17,937 nucleotides of DNA from an uncultured Collinsella sp. (GTDB taxonomy: Bacteria; Actinomycetota; Coriobacteriia; Coriobacteriales; Coriobacteriaceae): contig CAJKFS010000044.1 in assembly GCA_905199225.1 (NCBI GenBank), positions 1-17,937 of the forward strand, given 5' to 3'. Made by a program: the position numbers and the translations under genes. The notes below the pieces were generated by a model. It saw only the letters and a list, made by a program, of their open reading frames with translations. It had not been told where the DNA came from and ran no database searches. Below, one piece after another: positions 7,359-13,310 of the stretch. Every line of letters starts with the position of its first letter. Position 1 is the first letter of the stretch.

Positions 7359-8357
7359 ATGATGGATGATGCTAAGAAACTCACAGCTTGGGGTATGGAT
7401 GACGGCGTGCATGATGCGCTATCCCTTAAGCCCATAACGACTCCTGAGCAGCAGATCGATCTGCTCAAGGGCAAGGGCGTCACGTTTGAGCGCTGTGCGG
7501 AGGAGCGCGCGCTCGATATCCTTTCGAGTGCTGAGACCTACCTACACCTCTCCGCCTACCGGGTGCTTTTCCAGCGCCATGAGGACGGCTTCGACGCTGG
7601 GAAGTTCGTGAGCCTCGACTTCGGGGACCTCTTGGACGTGAGTTCTCTTGACGACGTCCTACGCGAGACGTTTCGCCTCATGGCGAAAGACGTCGAGCGC
7701 GCGGTCAGGGCATGGCTCGTGTCCGAGGCCGCCGGGCGCGGGGAGGACGGCTATGGCGTCGTCGCCGACTTCGTGTCCTCCCTGCCGCGCGGCTTTCGCG
7801 AGGGGCTGAGACGCGACCTCGTATCGCGGTCCCAGGCGGACGAGTACGCTGGGTCGCTGATCGACCACTGCCGGGATGCCATGCCCGTATGGGTGCTGTT
7901 GGAAGTGGCACCGTTCGGGACGCTGCTCGCCTTTTACCTCTTCTGCGTTGAGCGCTGGGAGGAGGTGGGTAGGCGGGAGATTCACTACGCTCTCAAGGAC
8001 GTGAAGGCCGTCCGCAACTGCGCGAGCCATGCGGGCTGCCTATGCAACGGCTTCGTGCCCGAGCGCGAGACGAGGCACGCAACCTCGGGAGTCGCGCTCG
8101 AGTGGCTGAACGCCCACGGCATCCGCAACAGCAAGGGCCGTCGAGCCAGACTGCGCAACCGTCGCACGCAACAGCTCGTGACCACCGTGGCGCTGCATGA
8201 CATGCTTGTGGGCAAGCGCGCCGCCCCGGCAGCGCTTGACGCGGTCGCTGGCCTCCGTCCCCTAATGGACGACGCGATCGCGCGCTATGGGACGCAGAAC
8301 CCCCTCGTGTCCCACCTTGCGTTTCTTGCGAGGGTTCTTGACGTGGCACGAGGCTGA
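7359..8357 (+). CDS. Abi family (AbiD/AbiF-like, Abi_2) HEPN protein
   Basis: Probable abortive-infection type phage-defence protein. The 332-residue product shows the family layout: an N-terminal K-P-x-T-x-x-x-Q-x-x-x-L-x-x-K-G element (24-40), an 'L-H-L-S-A-Y-R-x-x-F' helix (62-71), a region with 'LRETFRLMAKDVERAVRAWL' near 101-120, and RNCASHAGCLCN at 219-230. R219-N220-xxx-H224 fits the RNxxxH active-site motif of HEPN ribonucleases, and N230 matches the conserved Asn after it. It is the first cargo gene inside the tRNA-Val islet, a typical place for defence genes. ATG at 7359 is followed directly by a second ATG at 7362; no Shine-Dalgarno decides between them. A strong terminator follows. 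RNase activity and trigger are inferred, not shown. Confidence 0.8.
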   Translation: MMDDAKKLTAWGMDDGVHDALSLKPITTPEQQIDLLKGKGVTFERCAEERALDILSSAETYLHLSAYRVLFQRHEDGFDAGKFVSLDFGDLLDVSSLDDVLRETFRLMAKDVERAVRAWLVSEAAGRGEDGYGVVADFVSSLPRGFREGLRRDLVSRSQADEYAGSLIDHCRDAMPVWVLLEVAPFGTLLAFYLFCVERWEEVGRREIHYALKDVKAVRNCASHAGCLCNGFVPERETRHATSGVALEWLNAHGIRNSKGRRARLRNRRTQQLVTTVALHDMLVGKRAAPAALDAVAGLRPLMDDAIARYGTQNPLVSHLAFLARVLDVARG

Positions 8358-8399
8358 TGCCATGATGTACGCAGATGCAAAAACCTTTGAGGTTTTGTA

Positions 8400-8437
8400 A
8401 GGGCCGGTCCTCTCGGGGACTGGCCCTAGTTGTTTGT
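8400..8437 (+). terminator. Intrinsic terminator after the Abi gene
   Basis: AGGGCCGGTCC (8400-8410) pairs with GGACTGGCCCT (8417-8427), 11 bp with one G-T wobble and a 6-nt loop, then a T-rich tail (AGTTGTTTGT). A smaller AAAACCT/AGGTTTT hairpin lies just upstream. It separates the Abi gene from the acetyltransferase. Confidence 0.8.
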
Positions 8438-8486
8438 GGGACCTGAATTGATGCTGGATGCCATACGGTGACAAGGAGAACAACCG

Positions 8487-9008
8487 GTGGGTGATGTGAT
8501 GAACGGCGAGGAGCTCAACGGTGTAGTCGCGTCAGTCAGGAAACTCTCCCATTCTGACCTTCCTGCACTGCTCTCCCTCTGCCTCGGCAACCCGCAATAC
8601 TACGCATTCCTCGACGAGGAGCCGACGCTGGACGCGCTCGCCGCCGAGATGGTCGAGCTGCCTCCCGGCTGCTCCCCAGATCAAAAGTCCTATCTTGGCT
8701 TCTTCGATGCCGGCGGGAATCTCATCGCCGTACTCGGCCTCGTCCGGGGCTATCCAGCGGAGGGGTGTGCCTTCATCGGGTTCTTCATGGTCGACGCCTC
8801 TCGGCAGGGGACAGGTGTCGGGAGCCTGCTCATCTCACAGTTGCTCAACCGCCTCCGCTGCGAGGGCGTTTCTCGTGTGCGCCTCGCCTACGTCGAGGGG
8901 AACGAGCAGTCCCGCCGCTTCTGGGAGAAGTGCGGCTTCGTCGAGGTGGATGCACCAATCGGCCAAGGTGAATATAGGGTCGTACCTATGGAGTACCGGC
9001 TGACGTAG
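8487..9008 (+). CDS. GNAT family N-acetyltransferase
   Basis: Predicted acetyl-CoA-dependent transferase; acceptor unknown. The 173-residue product spans one GNAT domain. The acetyl-CoA pyrophosphate loop of motif A reads RQGTGVGS (Q/RxxGxG/A) after the 'FIGFFMVD' strand (~91-98). The motif B region 'EGNEQSRRFWEKCGFVEVD' (~139-157) is typical of the family C-terminus. The GTG at 8487 is supported by AAGGAG at 8473-8478 with an 8-nt spacer; a later ATG at 8499 is less well placed. It sits alone between the Abi terminator and the PadR promoter inside the islet. It might modify an antibiotic, a toxin or a protein N-terminus; context does not decide. Confidence 0.87.
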   Translation: MGDVMNGEELNGVVASVRKLSHSDLPALLSLCLGNPQYYAFLDEEPTLDALAAEMVELPPGCSPDQKSYLGFFDAGGNLIAVLGLVRGYPAEGCAFIGFFMVDASRQGTGVGSLLISQLLNRLRCEGVSRVRLAYVEGNEQSRRFWEKCGFVEVDAPIGQGEYRVVPMEYRLT

Positions 9009-9185
9009 CCTATGTGACCTGAGTTCTCTGCATATGAGGCACGAAGCTCAGCGAAGAATCGGGACGAAAGAACTGGAGATCAAAGGCGCGATCGGACACC
9101 TTCTCAGCCTGCCACGGTGGTGACGGAGGCTGCCATGAGGAAGGTGCTGCGAGCGCCTATGACAGGAGAATCTTCTCGATAGATG

Positions 9186-9214
9186 TTGACGCCTGATACC
9201 TAGCGTCGTATAGT
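9186..9214 (+). promoter_or_regulatory. Promoter of the PadR operon
   Basis: TTGACG (9186-9191), 17-bp spacer, TATAGT (9209-9214): a near-consensus housekeeping promoter. Its -10 lies within the left arm of the palindrome at 9204-9236, so a bound repressor would block it. The rest of the 9009-9185 spacer shows nothing else I can support. Confidence 0.85.
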
Positions 9215-9236
9215 GTGTGTAGCACAGTATACGACG
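9204..9236. promoter_or_regulatory. Palindromic operator, probably for PadR autorepression
   Basis: CGTCGTATA (9204-9212) and TATACGACG (9228-9236) are perfect inverted arms; inside them TGTG and CACA continue the symmetry after one G/G mismatch, around a 5-nt centre. The 33-bp site covers the -10 and the transcription start of the PadR gene, 16 bp before its start codon. PadR dimers bind such dyads and commonly repress their own operon. The link to this PadR is inferred from position. Confidence 0.8.
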
Positions 9237-9251
9237 AAGGAAGGTGTGCGG

Positions 9252-9572
9252 ATGGAGGCCCAGATGAAGCGCGGTTTCCTGGAGGCCTGCGTGCTCGCGG
9301 CCGTCTCCGGCGAGGAGTCCTACGGCTACCAGATCGTGAAGGACGTGCCGGCGAGCATGGGGCTCACGGAGTCGACGCTCTACCCGCTGCTCAAGCGCCT
9401 GGAGAAGGGCGGATACATCACGGCGCGCTCCGCCGAGCACAACGGGCGGCTGCGCCGGTACTACCGCATCACGGACGCCGGGCGTGCGCGCATCGAGGAG
9501 TTCCTGGCCGAGTGGCCGTCCGTACGGGAGATTTACGCATACGTTGAGGGGGCGCACCATGACGCGCGATGA
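9252..9572 (+). CDS. PadR family transcriptional regulator
   Basis: Winged-helix DNA-binding repressor of 106 residues. The PadR domain is complete: 'MKRGFLEACVLAAVSGEESYGYQIVKDV' at the N-terminus, then the recognition-helix region with 'LTESTLYPLLKRLEKGGYI' and the wing 'RLRRYYRITDAGRARI'. This is the short form that lacks a long C-terminal helix domain and is typically paired with DUF1700/DUF4097 genes. ATG at 9252 follows AAGGAAGG; a GTG at 9213 in the same frame lies on the -10 box and cannot be the start. The gene overlaps the DUF1700 start by 14 bp, so translation is probably coupled. It is likely autorepressed through the dyad at 9204-9236. The signal sensed is unknown. Confidence 0.95.
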   Translation: MEAQMKRGFLEACVLAAVSGEESYGYQIVKDVPASMGLTESTLYPLLKRLEKGGYITARSAEHNGRLRRYYRITDAGRARIEEFLAEWPSVREIYAYVEGAHHDAR

Positions 9573-10182
9573 GTTTCTGGGCCGGTTGGGCGAGCTGCTC
9601 GCCTGCCTGCCGGCCGAGCAGGTGGAGGAGACCAAGGCGTTCTATGCGGAGGCCATCGCCGACCGCATGGAGGACGGTATGAGCGAGGAGGAGGCCGTGG
9701 CCGCCATGGGCACGCCCGGCGAGGTTGCCGAGGCCACGCTCGACGACCTGCCCGCCGTGCCGCGCGCGATCGCGAGGACGCGCCGGCGCAGCACCGCGCT
9801 GCTGTGGGTGCTCGCCATCGTGGGGTCGCCGGTGTGGGCGCCGCTGCTCGTCGCCTTCGCCGCCGTGGCTTTCAGCGTCTACGTCTGCATCTGGGTGCTG
9901 GCATTCTGCGTGTGGGTCATCGCCGTGGCGCTCGGCGCCGTGGGCGCGGCGGCGCTCGCGCTCGCGGCGGCGGGCGTGACCGTCGGCCACGTGCCCTATG
10001 TGCTCGCGATGCTGGGCTGCGGCCTTGCCTTTATCGGGGCGGCACTCCTCGTGGGCGCGGGGGCCTGGGCGGCCTCCAAGCAGATTGCGCGCCTCTCGGC
10101 GCTCTGGGCGAGGAAGGTCGCCTCGCCCTTCTGGAAGGTCAAGGGCGAGAAGGACGACACTGCCGCGTACCTTGCGGCGTAG
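9559..10182 (+). CDS. DUF1700 (HAAS domain) membrane protein
   Basis: 207 residues: an N-terminal cytoplasmic HAAS/DUF1700 domain (1-~65, beginning MTRDEFLGRLGELL, with 'EEEAVAAMGTPGEVA' at 43-57), then three or four hydrophobic segments (~79-105, 107-140, 145-171) and a basic cytoplasmic tail. Proteins of this type are encoded directly after a short PadR gene and before a DUF4097 gene in many Gram-positives; they are thought to act in envelope-linked signalling, but no reaction is known. ATG at 9559 lies inside the end of the PadR gene, with GAGGGGG just upstream. It is the middle gene of a three-gene operon inside the tRNA-Val islet. Confidence 0.9.
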   Translation: MTRDEFLGRLGELLACLPAEQVEETKAFYAEAIADRMEDGMSEEEAVAAMGTPGEVAEATLDDLPAVPRAIARTRRRSTALLWVLAIVGSPVWAPLLVAFAAVAFSVYVCIWVLAFCVWVIAVALGAVGAAALALAAAGVTVGHVPYVLAMLGCGLAFIGAALLVGAGAWAASKQIARLSALWARKVASPFWKVKGEKDDTAAYLAA

Positions 10183-10197
10183 AAAGGAGCGAGTACC

Positions 10198-10479
10198 ATG
10201 ACCAGCGCGAAGAAGATCTACCTCGCCGTGGCGGGCGGACTCGTTGCCGCGGGCGTCGTCCTCGCGGGCATTGGCTTTATCGCCTCGGGCTTCGACCCGG
10301 CCGTATTCACGACCCAAATCGACATGCGTGACGACACCGTCGTCCTCGGCGGCGTCGAGGTGGGCGACCCCGAGGGCATCCCGTTCATCGGCCAGCTCGC
10401 AGATTTGGGCGAGGTCGACACTTCCGGCACCACCGCGTCCGAGTCCCCTGCTGCCCCGGGGGCACCCACCGCTCCCTAG
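10198..10479 (+). CDS. Short membrane-anchored protein, DUF4097-like N-terminus, probably truncated
   Basis: 93 residues: an N-terminal transmembrane helix (~7-29), an extracellular stretch with 'DMRDDTVVLGG' and a Ser/Thr/Ala/Pro-rich end. Position (third gene, 15 bp after DUF1700, with AAAGGAG upstream) is where a DUF4097 beta-repeat protein normally lies, and the helix plus the following segment resemble the start of such proteins. The long beta-repeat domain is absent, so this is either a naturally short variant or a remnant. Beyond it, 187 bp without a supportable gene separate it from the end of the convergent integrase. No clear terminator is visible; CCCCGC/GCGGGG (10580-10596) is a weak candidate stem. 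Confidence 0.7.
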   Translation: MTSAKKIYLAVAGGLVAAGVVLAGIGFIASGFDPAVFTTQIDMRDDTVVLGGVEVGDPEGIPFIGQLADLGEVDTSGTTASESPAAPGAPTAP

Positions 10480-10666
10480 GCATAGCGCGCCCGGACGCCC
10501 CGTCCGTGGGGCTGTTCAAGCCTGTGGAACCCGAACCTCAACCTCAACCCAACCGGCCTCAAGCCTGCGTCGATTCGCTCCCCGCCCTACGCGGGGCCCG
10601 TGACGCATACCCAAAATCCGTCCGAGGAGAAAGGAACGCAATGACGACAGCCATGCCCCTCCGCCT

Positions 10667-11857
10667 TTACGGGGTCCCGGTGGACGTATAGACGTTGAGG
10701 GTCATGGCCGCATTTGCGTGACCGAGAAGATAGGAGACGGTCTTCACGTTCACCCCTTGGGAGATAAGGCGCGTGGCGAACGTGTCGCGGAGGTCGTGGA
10801 ACGTGGCTCGCTTTCCGGCAACCCCGATGAGGTTCATCGCCTTGGCGAGCGACGTGAAGTCTTTCGTGATGCGGTCGGGCGTGTAGAACGAATCTCCGTC
10901 TCCGAGGACATAGCGGTCCTCTCGCGCGCTTGCCCCGAGAGAGCTCCTGAGGGAGCGCAGAGTATCGGCGAGCCCCTTCTCGAGGACGGCCTCCCGTTCG
11001 CCCGCCTCGGTCTTCGTGCCCTTGAGATAGGGCCTGCCATTCTACACCCCGACGGCGCGACCGACTCTGATTCTGTTGGCGACGAGGTCAACGTCGCCCC
11101 ACCTGAGGCCAGCGACCTCCTCCCTTCTGAGCTCGGCGAGCAGCCCGAGGCGCGCCGCAACGCTCTGCTTGGTCGTGGGGGACGCGTCCAGGACGGATAA
11201 AAGCATCGAACGGCTCCTCTCGTCGAGCGCGTTCGGACGAGGCTTCCGACGCTTCGGCGGCTTGGTCGCCTTGTTGAAGGGGCTGCGATGGATATGGCCC
11301 ATCTCGCAGGCGTAGTCCATAACCTGCTTGAAGAAGCGATGGTCCTTTGCAACGGTGTCGACGACGAGGCCGTCCGCGAGCAGGGCCACCTGCACGTCCA
11401 TGACGTTCTCCGGCGCTATCTCTTCGATTGAGTAGCCCTCGAGATAGCGTGCGAGATGCTTGATGGAACTGCGGTAGTTGGTTGCGGTGCTCGCCTCTAT
11501 CTGCTGGGAGCGCTCGAGCTCGTCAGCGTAATCCAACATGTACGCAATGAGCTCGCAACTTGAGGCGCCGTCGCCGTCCTGCTCGATCAGCTCCCTTCTG
11601 ATGTCCTCCATGATGAGGGTCGCGGCTCGGCGAGAGGTCGCTTCGAACGATCTGGTTACGATGCTCGAGCCGTTTCTGTCGGTCCGGCAGAAGCGTGCCT
11701 GCCAGTGCCCCTTGCTTCGCTCGCGCAGGCTTCCTTTCGAGTAAGTTGCCACTGAGACCAGCTTCCGAATGTCTGTCCAAATGAATGATGTCTGCTGTCC
11801 AAACGCTGTCCAAAATAGGTTTGGACTCACCGTAACGGACGGCCTGTCTGGAATCAT
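10667..11857 (-). pseudogene. Tyrosine recombinase/integrase interrupted by an in-frame amber codon
   Basis: The reading frame is open for 396 codons except for one TAG at 11044-11042 (codon 272 from the ATG at 11857). Before it: an N-terminal segment (SLRERSKGHWQARF), a SAM-like core-binding domain (~100-185) and box I with R244 (ELRREEVAGLRW). After it, in the same frame: NGRPYLKGTKT with K282, HDLRDTF with H354 and R357, LGHANAAMTLNVY with H380 and nucleophile Y390. All six catalytic positions are therefore present, but five lie beyond the amber. The truncated 271-residue product could not recombine DNA. The start is unsure: no ribosome binding site fits 11857, and a GTG at 11752 also begins before the conserved region. 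It abuts attR, as expected for the islet's integrase. A sequencing error, a recent mutation or stop-codon readthrough are the alternatives. Confidence 0.9.
11774..11827. repeat. GTCCAAA repeats near attR, candidate right arm sites
   Basis: TGTCCAAA on the plus strand at 11774, 11796 and 11807 (spacing 22 and 11 bp, multiples of a helical turn) and an inverted GTCCAAAA at 11820-11827. They overlap the 5' end of the integrase frame and match the octamers at 7152-7182. If they are arm sites, integrase binding would also affect its own expression. Confidence 0.6.
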
Positions 11858-11962
11858 AGGGAATCAGAAAAGCCGAGATAGACGGACCAATCGGACGCTC
11901 TGGATGCATGAAGTGTGAAGATTGACTCACTGGGAAACGCCTGTTGGCGGAGCGGCAGGGCG

Positions 11963-12047
11963 CTGACACGGAAGAGGTCAGAAGTTCAAATCTTCTAACG
12001 CCCACCAAATGTTCGCAGCTCAGAGGCTATGTCCTCTGGGCTGTTTT
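11963..12047 (+). repeat. attR: second copy of the 85-bp direct repeat
   Basis: Identical to 7061-7145: a tRNA-Val fragment from the anticodon loop through CCA, plus terminator. The 5' half of the tRNA is missing, so this copy is not a functional tRNA. It is the displaced original 3' end of the host gene. Confidence 0.93.
12016..12047 (+). terminator. Duplicated tRNA-Val terminator in attR
   Basis: Stem CAGCTCAGAGG (12016-12026) with CCTCTGGGCTG (12033-12043), then four T residues, G and four more T residues. It is the same hairpin as at 7114-7146 and would stop plus-strand transcripts leaving the islet before the DUF5710 gene. From here to 12290 (about 240 bp) I see no gene. Confidence 0.85.
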
Positions 12048-12301
12048 GTTTTATGTCGCCAAATCAGCTGGCAGCTCCAACCGCCCAAGCAACCACCCTG
12101 CCCATACACAAAACCGCGTCAGCGACCCAAGTGCCTATCCCGGCTGACTCCGCAGTCAATCAAAACCGCCCCAATAGTCACCGAGGCCGAGACCAACACG
12201 TCTCGAACCCATCCGAGCCGCAACTTCTCAGCAAAACGCCGCGATGTCTGCGTCCTGCGGTATCCTTGAGCCACTTGCACCTGCAGCACCAAGGAGCCGC
12301 C

Positions 12302-12988
12302 ATGCGCACCGAGCTCGATGTCCCCTTTTCGCACAAAGAAGAAGCCAAGGCGCTGGGCGCCAAATGGGACCGGACCAAGAAGATCTGGTATGTACCCAGC
12401 GGCGTCAACCCCGAGCCCTTTGCCGAGTGGCTGCCCGGTGTTGACCGATCCGACCCCTCAGCGCCGTATATATATCTAGTACTGGGCAAGCGCGAATGCT
12501 GGAAGTGTCACAAAGAGACCTCAGTCGCGGCCTTCGGCATTCCCTATCGAACCGATAACGACGACAGCATCGCCATCGCGCACGCGCCCAACGAAGCCGG
12601 GTACATTGCCATCGACACGGCCAACGCCAACGCACTCGCCATCGTGCCCGCTCTTGCCTGCGTACCGGGCGAGATCCGCGACTACCTTCATAAGCGCTGC
12701 GGCTACAAGCCCGTAGGCGCGCGAGCCTCCAAAGCCCCGTCGCTCGGCAACACGTGCACCAGTTGCGACGCGCTGCAAGGCAGCCGCTATCTGTTCGAGG
12801 AGCCCTCGTCCCCGTTTGCCCTCACTGCCATCAACAAGCTGCCGGCACTGGAGTTTATACGCGTCGAAGTTGCCGGCGTCTTTGGCGTCCCGGTCACGCG
12901 TACCGACTTTGACCAGGCGCTCTTTACCTGGGCACGCGACCATCACGCCGAGTTCCACAAGCAACTCGGTGAGGGGATTTATTTGTAG
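12302..12988 (+). CDS. DUF5710 domain protein with split zinc-ribbon cysteines
   Basis: 228 residues. The N-terminal ~45 residues match DUF5710: LDVPFSHKEEAKALGAKWD followed by K-x-W-Y-V-P, a small module usually fused to nucleic-acid or mobile-element proteins. The rest is not recognised but contains CWKCH (C66, C69) and CTSC (C152, C155), a plausible four-cysteine zinc site whose pairs are ~85 residues apart. No catalytic motif is visible. ATG at 12302 follows AAGGAG (12291-12296) by 5 nt. A weak -10 (TATCCT near 12260) may serve it. It is the first chromosomal gene after the islet and would lie about 250 bp downstream of tRNA-Val if the islet were absent. It is convergent with the next gene, with a 37-bp gap. 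Confidence 0.8.
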   Translation: MRTELDVPFSHKEEAKALGAKWDRTKKIWYVPSGVNPEPFAEWLPGVDRSDPSAPYIYLVLGKRECWKCHKETSVAAFGIPYRTDNDDSIAIAHAPNEAGYIAIDTANANALAIVPALACVPGEIRDYLHKRCGYKPVGARASKAPSLGNTCTSCDALQGSRYLFEEPSSPFALTAINKLPALEFIRVEVAGVFGVPVTRTDFDQALFTWARDHHAEFHKQLGEGIYL

Positions 12989-13025
12989 AGGCAAAAGACA
13001 CTCACAGCCAACTCCTCCGCATCAC

Positions 13026-13310
13026 CTATCCCTCGTCGCCGGCGTCGTACACGATATCGAGGCCACAAACAGGGCATTTCTCCGGATACACCGGCATATG
13101 AACGCCTGTCCGTTTTCTCACTTCGTCGCTGAGTCTGTCGCGCGCATCGATAAACCGAATGTCGAGACACGGTATTTGCGAGCCGCAGCAAGGGCAGGTG
13201 ACGACAAACGACGCGCAATCAACCTCTACGCTCGGAAACATATTGTTGTCTATAAGGGCACACGGCAGTTTTCCGTACTTCCCCATCGCAATATCGCCTC
13301 GCCAGCTCAT
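13026..13310 (-). CDS. Small zinc-ribbon-like protein, function unknown
   Basis: 94 residues with two CPxCG knuckles, TCPCCGSQ and KCPVCGLD, spaced ~40 residues apart, which together fit one zinc-ribbon site. No other domain is recognised. ATG at 13310 follows GAGGGGAG (13316-13323) by 5 nt, and it overlaps the stop of the upstream gene as ATGA (13310-13307), so the two are translationally coupled. A longer reading to 13382 has no ribosome binding site and would overlap the neighbour heavily. The sequence here is visibly more A/T-rich than the flanking peptidase genes, hinting at acquisition. The reverse frames are less convincing because the cysteine pattern belongs to this strand. Confidence 0.7.
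   Translation of the reverse strand: MSWRGDIAMGKYGKLPCALIDNNMFPSVEVDCASFVVTCPCCGSQIPCLDIRFIDARDRLSDEVRKRTGVHMPVYPEKCPVCGLDIVYDAGDEG

Larger units (their letters stand above)
7061..12047. mobile_element. Integrative genomic islet in tRNA-Val, ~4.9 kb, integrase interrupted
   Basis: Bounded by 85-bp direct repeats (attL 7061-7145, attR 11963-12047), so the inserted unit is 4902 bp. A tyrosine integrase lies next to attR and points inward, the usual arrangement. Cargo on the plus strand: an Abi-family gene, a GNAT, and a PadR / DUF1700 / short membrane protein operon. No replication, relaxase, capsid or excisionase gene is recognisable, so it would be a satellite-like or decayed islet. The integrase carries a premature amber codon. 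Without the element, 7060 would join the 12047 side directly, leaving tRNA-Val followed by the DUF5710 gene. Confidence 0.9.

Noticed and set aside
10506..10691. 61-codon plus-strand frame with Pro/Gln-rich start
   Set aside because: No ribosome binding site for its GTG, and its end overlaps the antisense integrase C-terminus; kept only as a possible junction mark.
11963..12005. Second tRNA gene
   Set aside because: Only the part from the anticodon loop onward is present; no acceptor 5' strand, D-arm or anticodon-stem 5' strand can be drawn upstream.
11523..12008. Minus-strand frame beginning MVGVRRFELLTSSVS (also at 6879-7106)
   Set aside because: That N-terminus is the antisense of the tRNA-Val 3' end, a well-known false-protein pattern.
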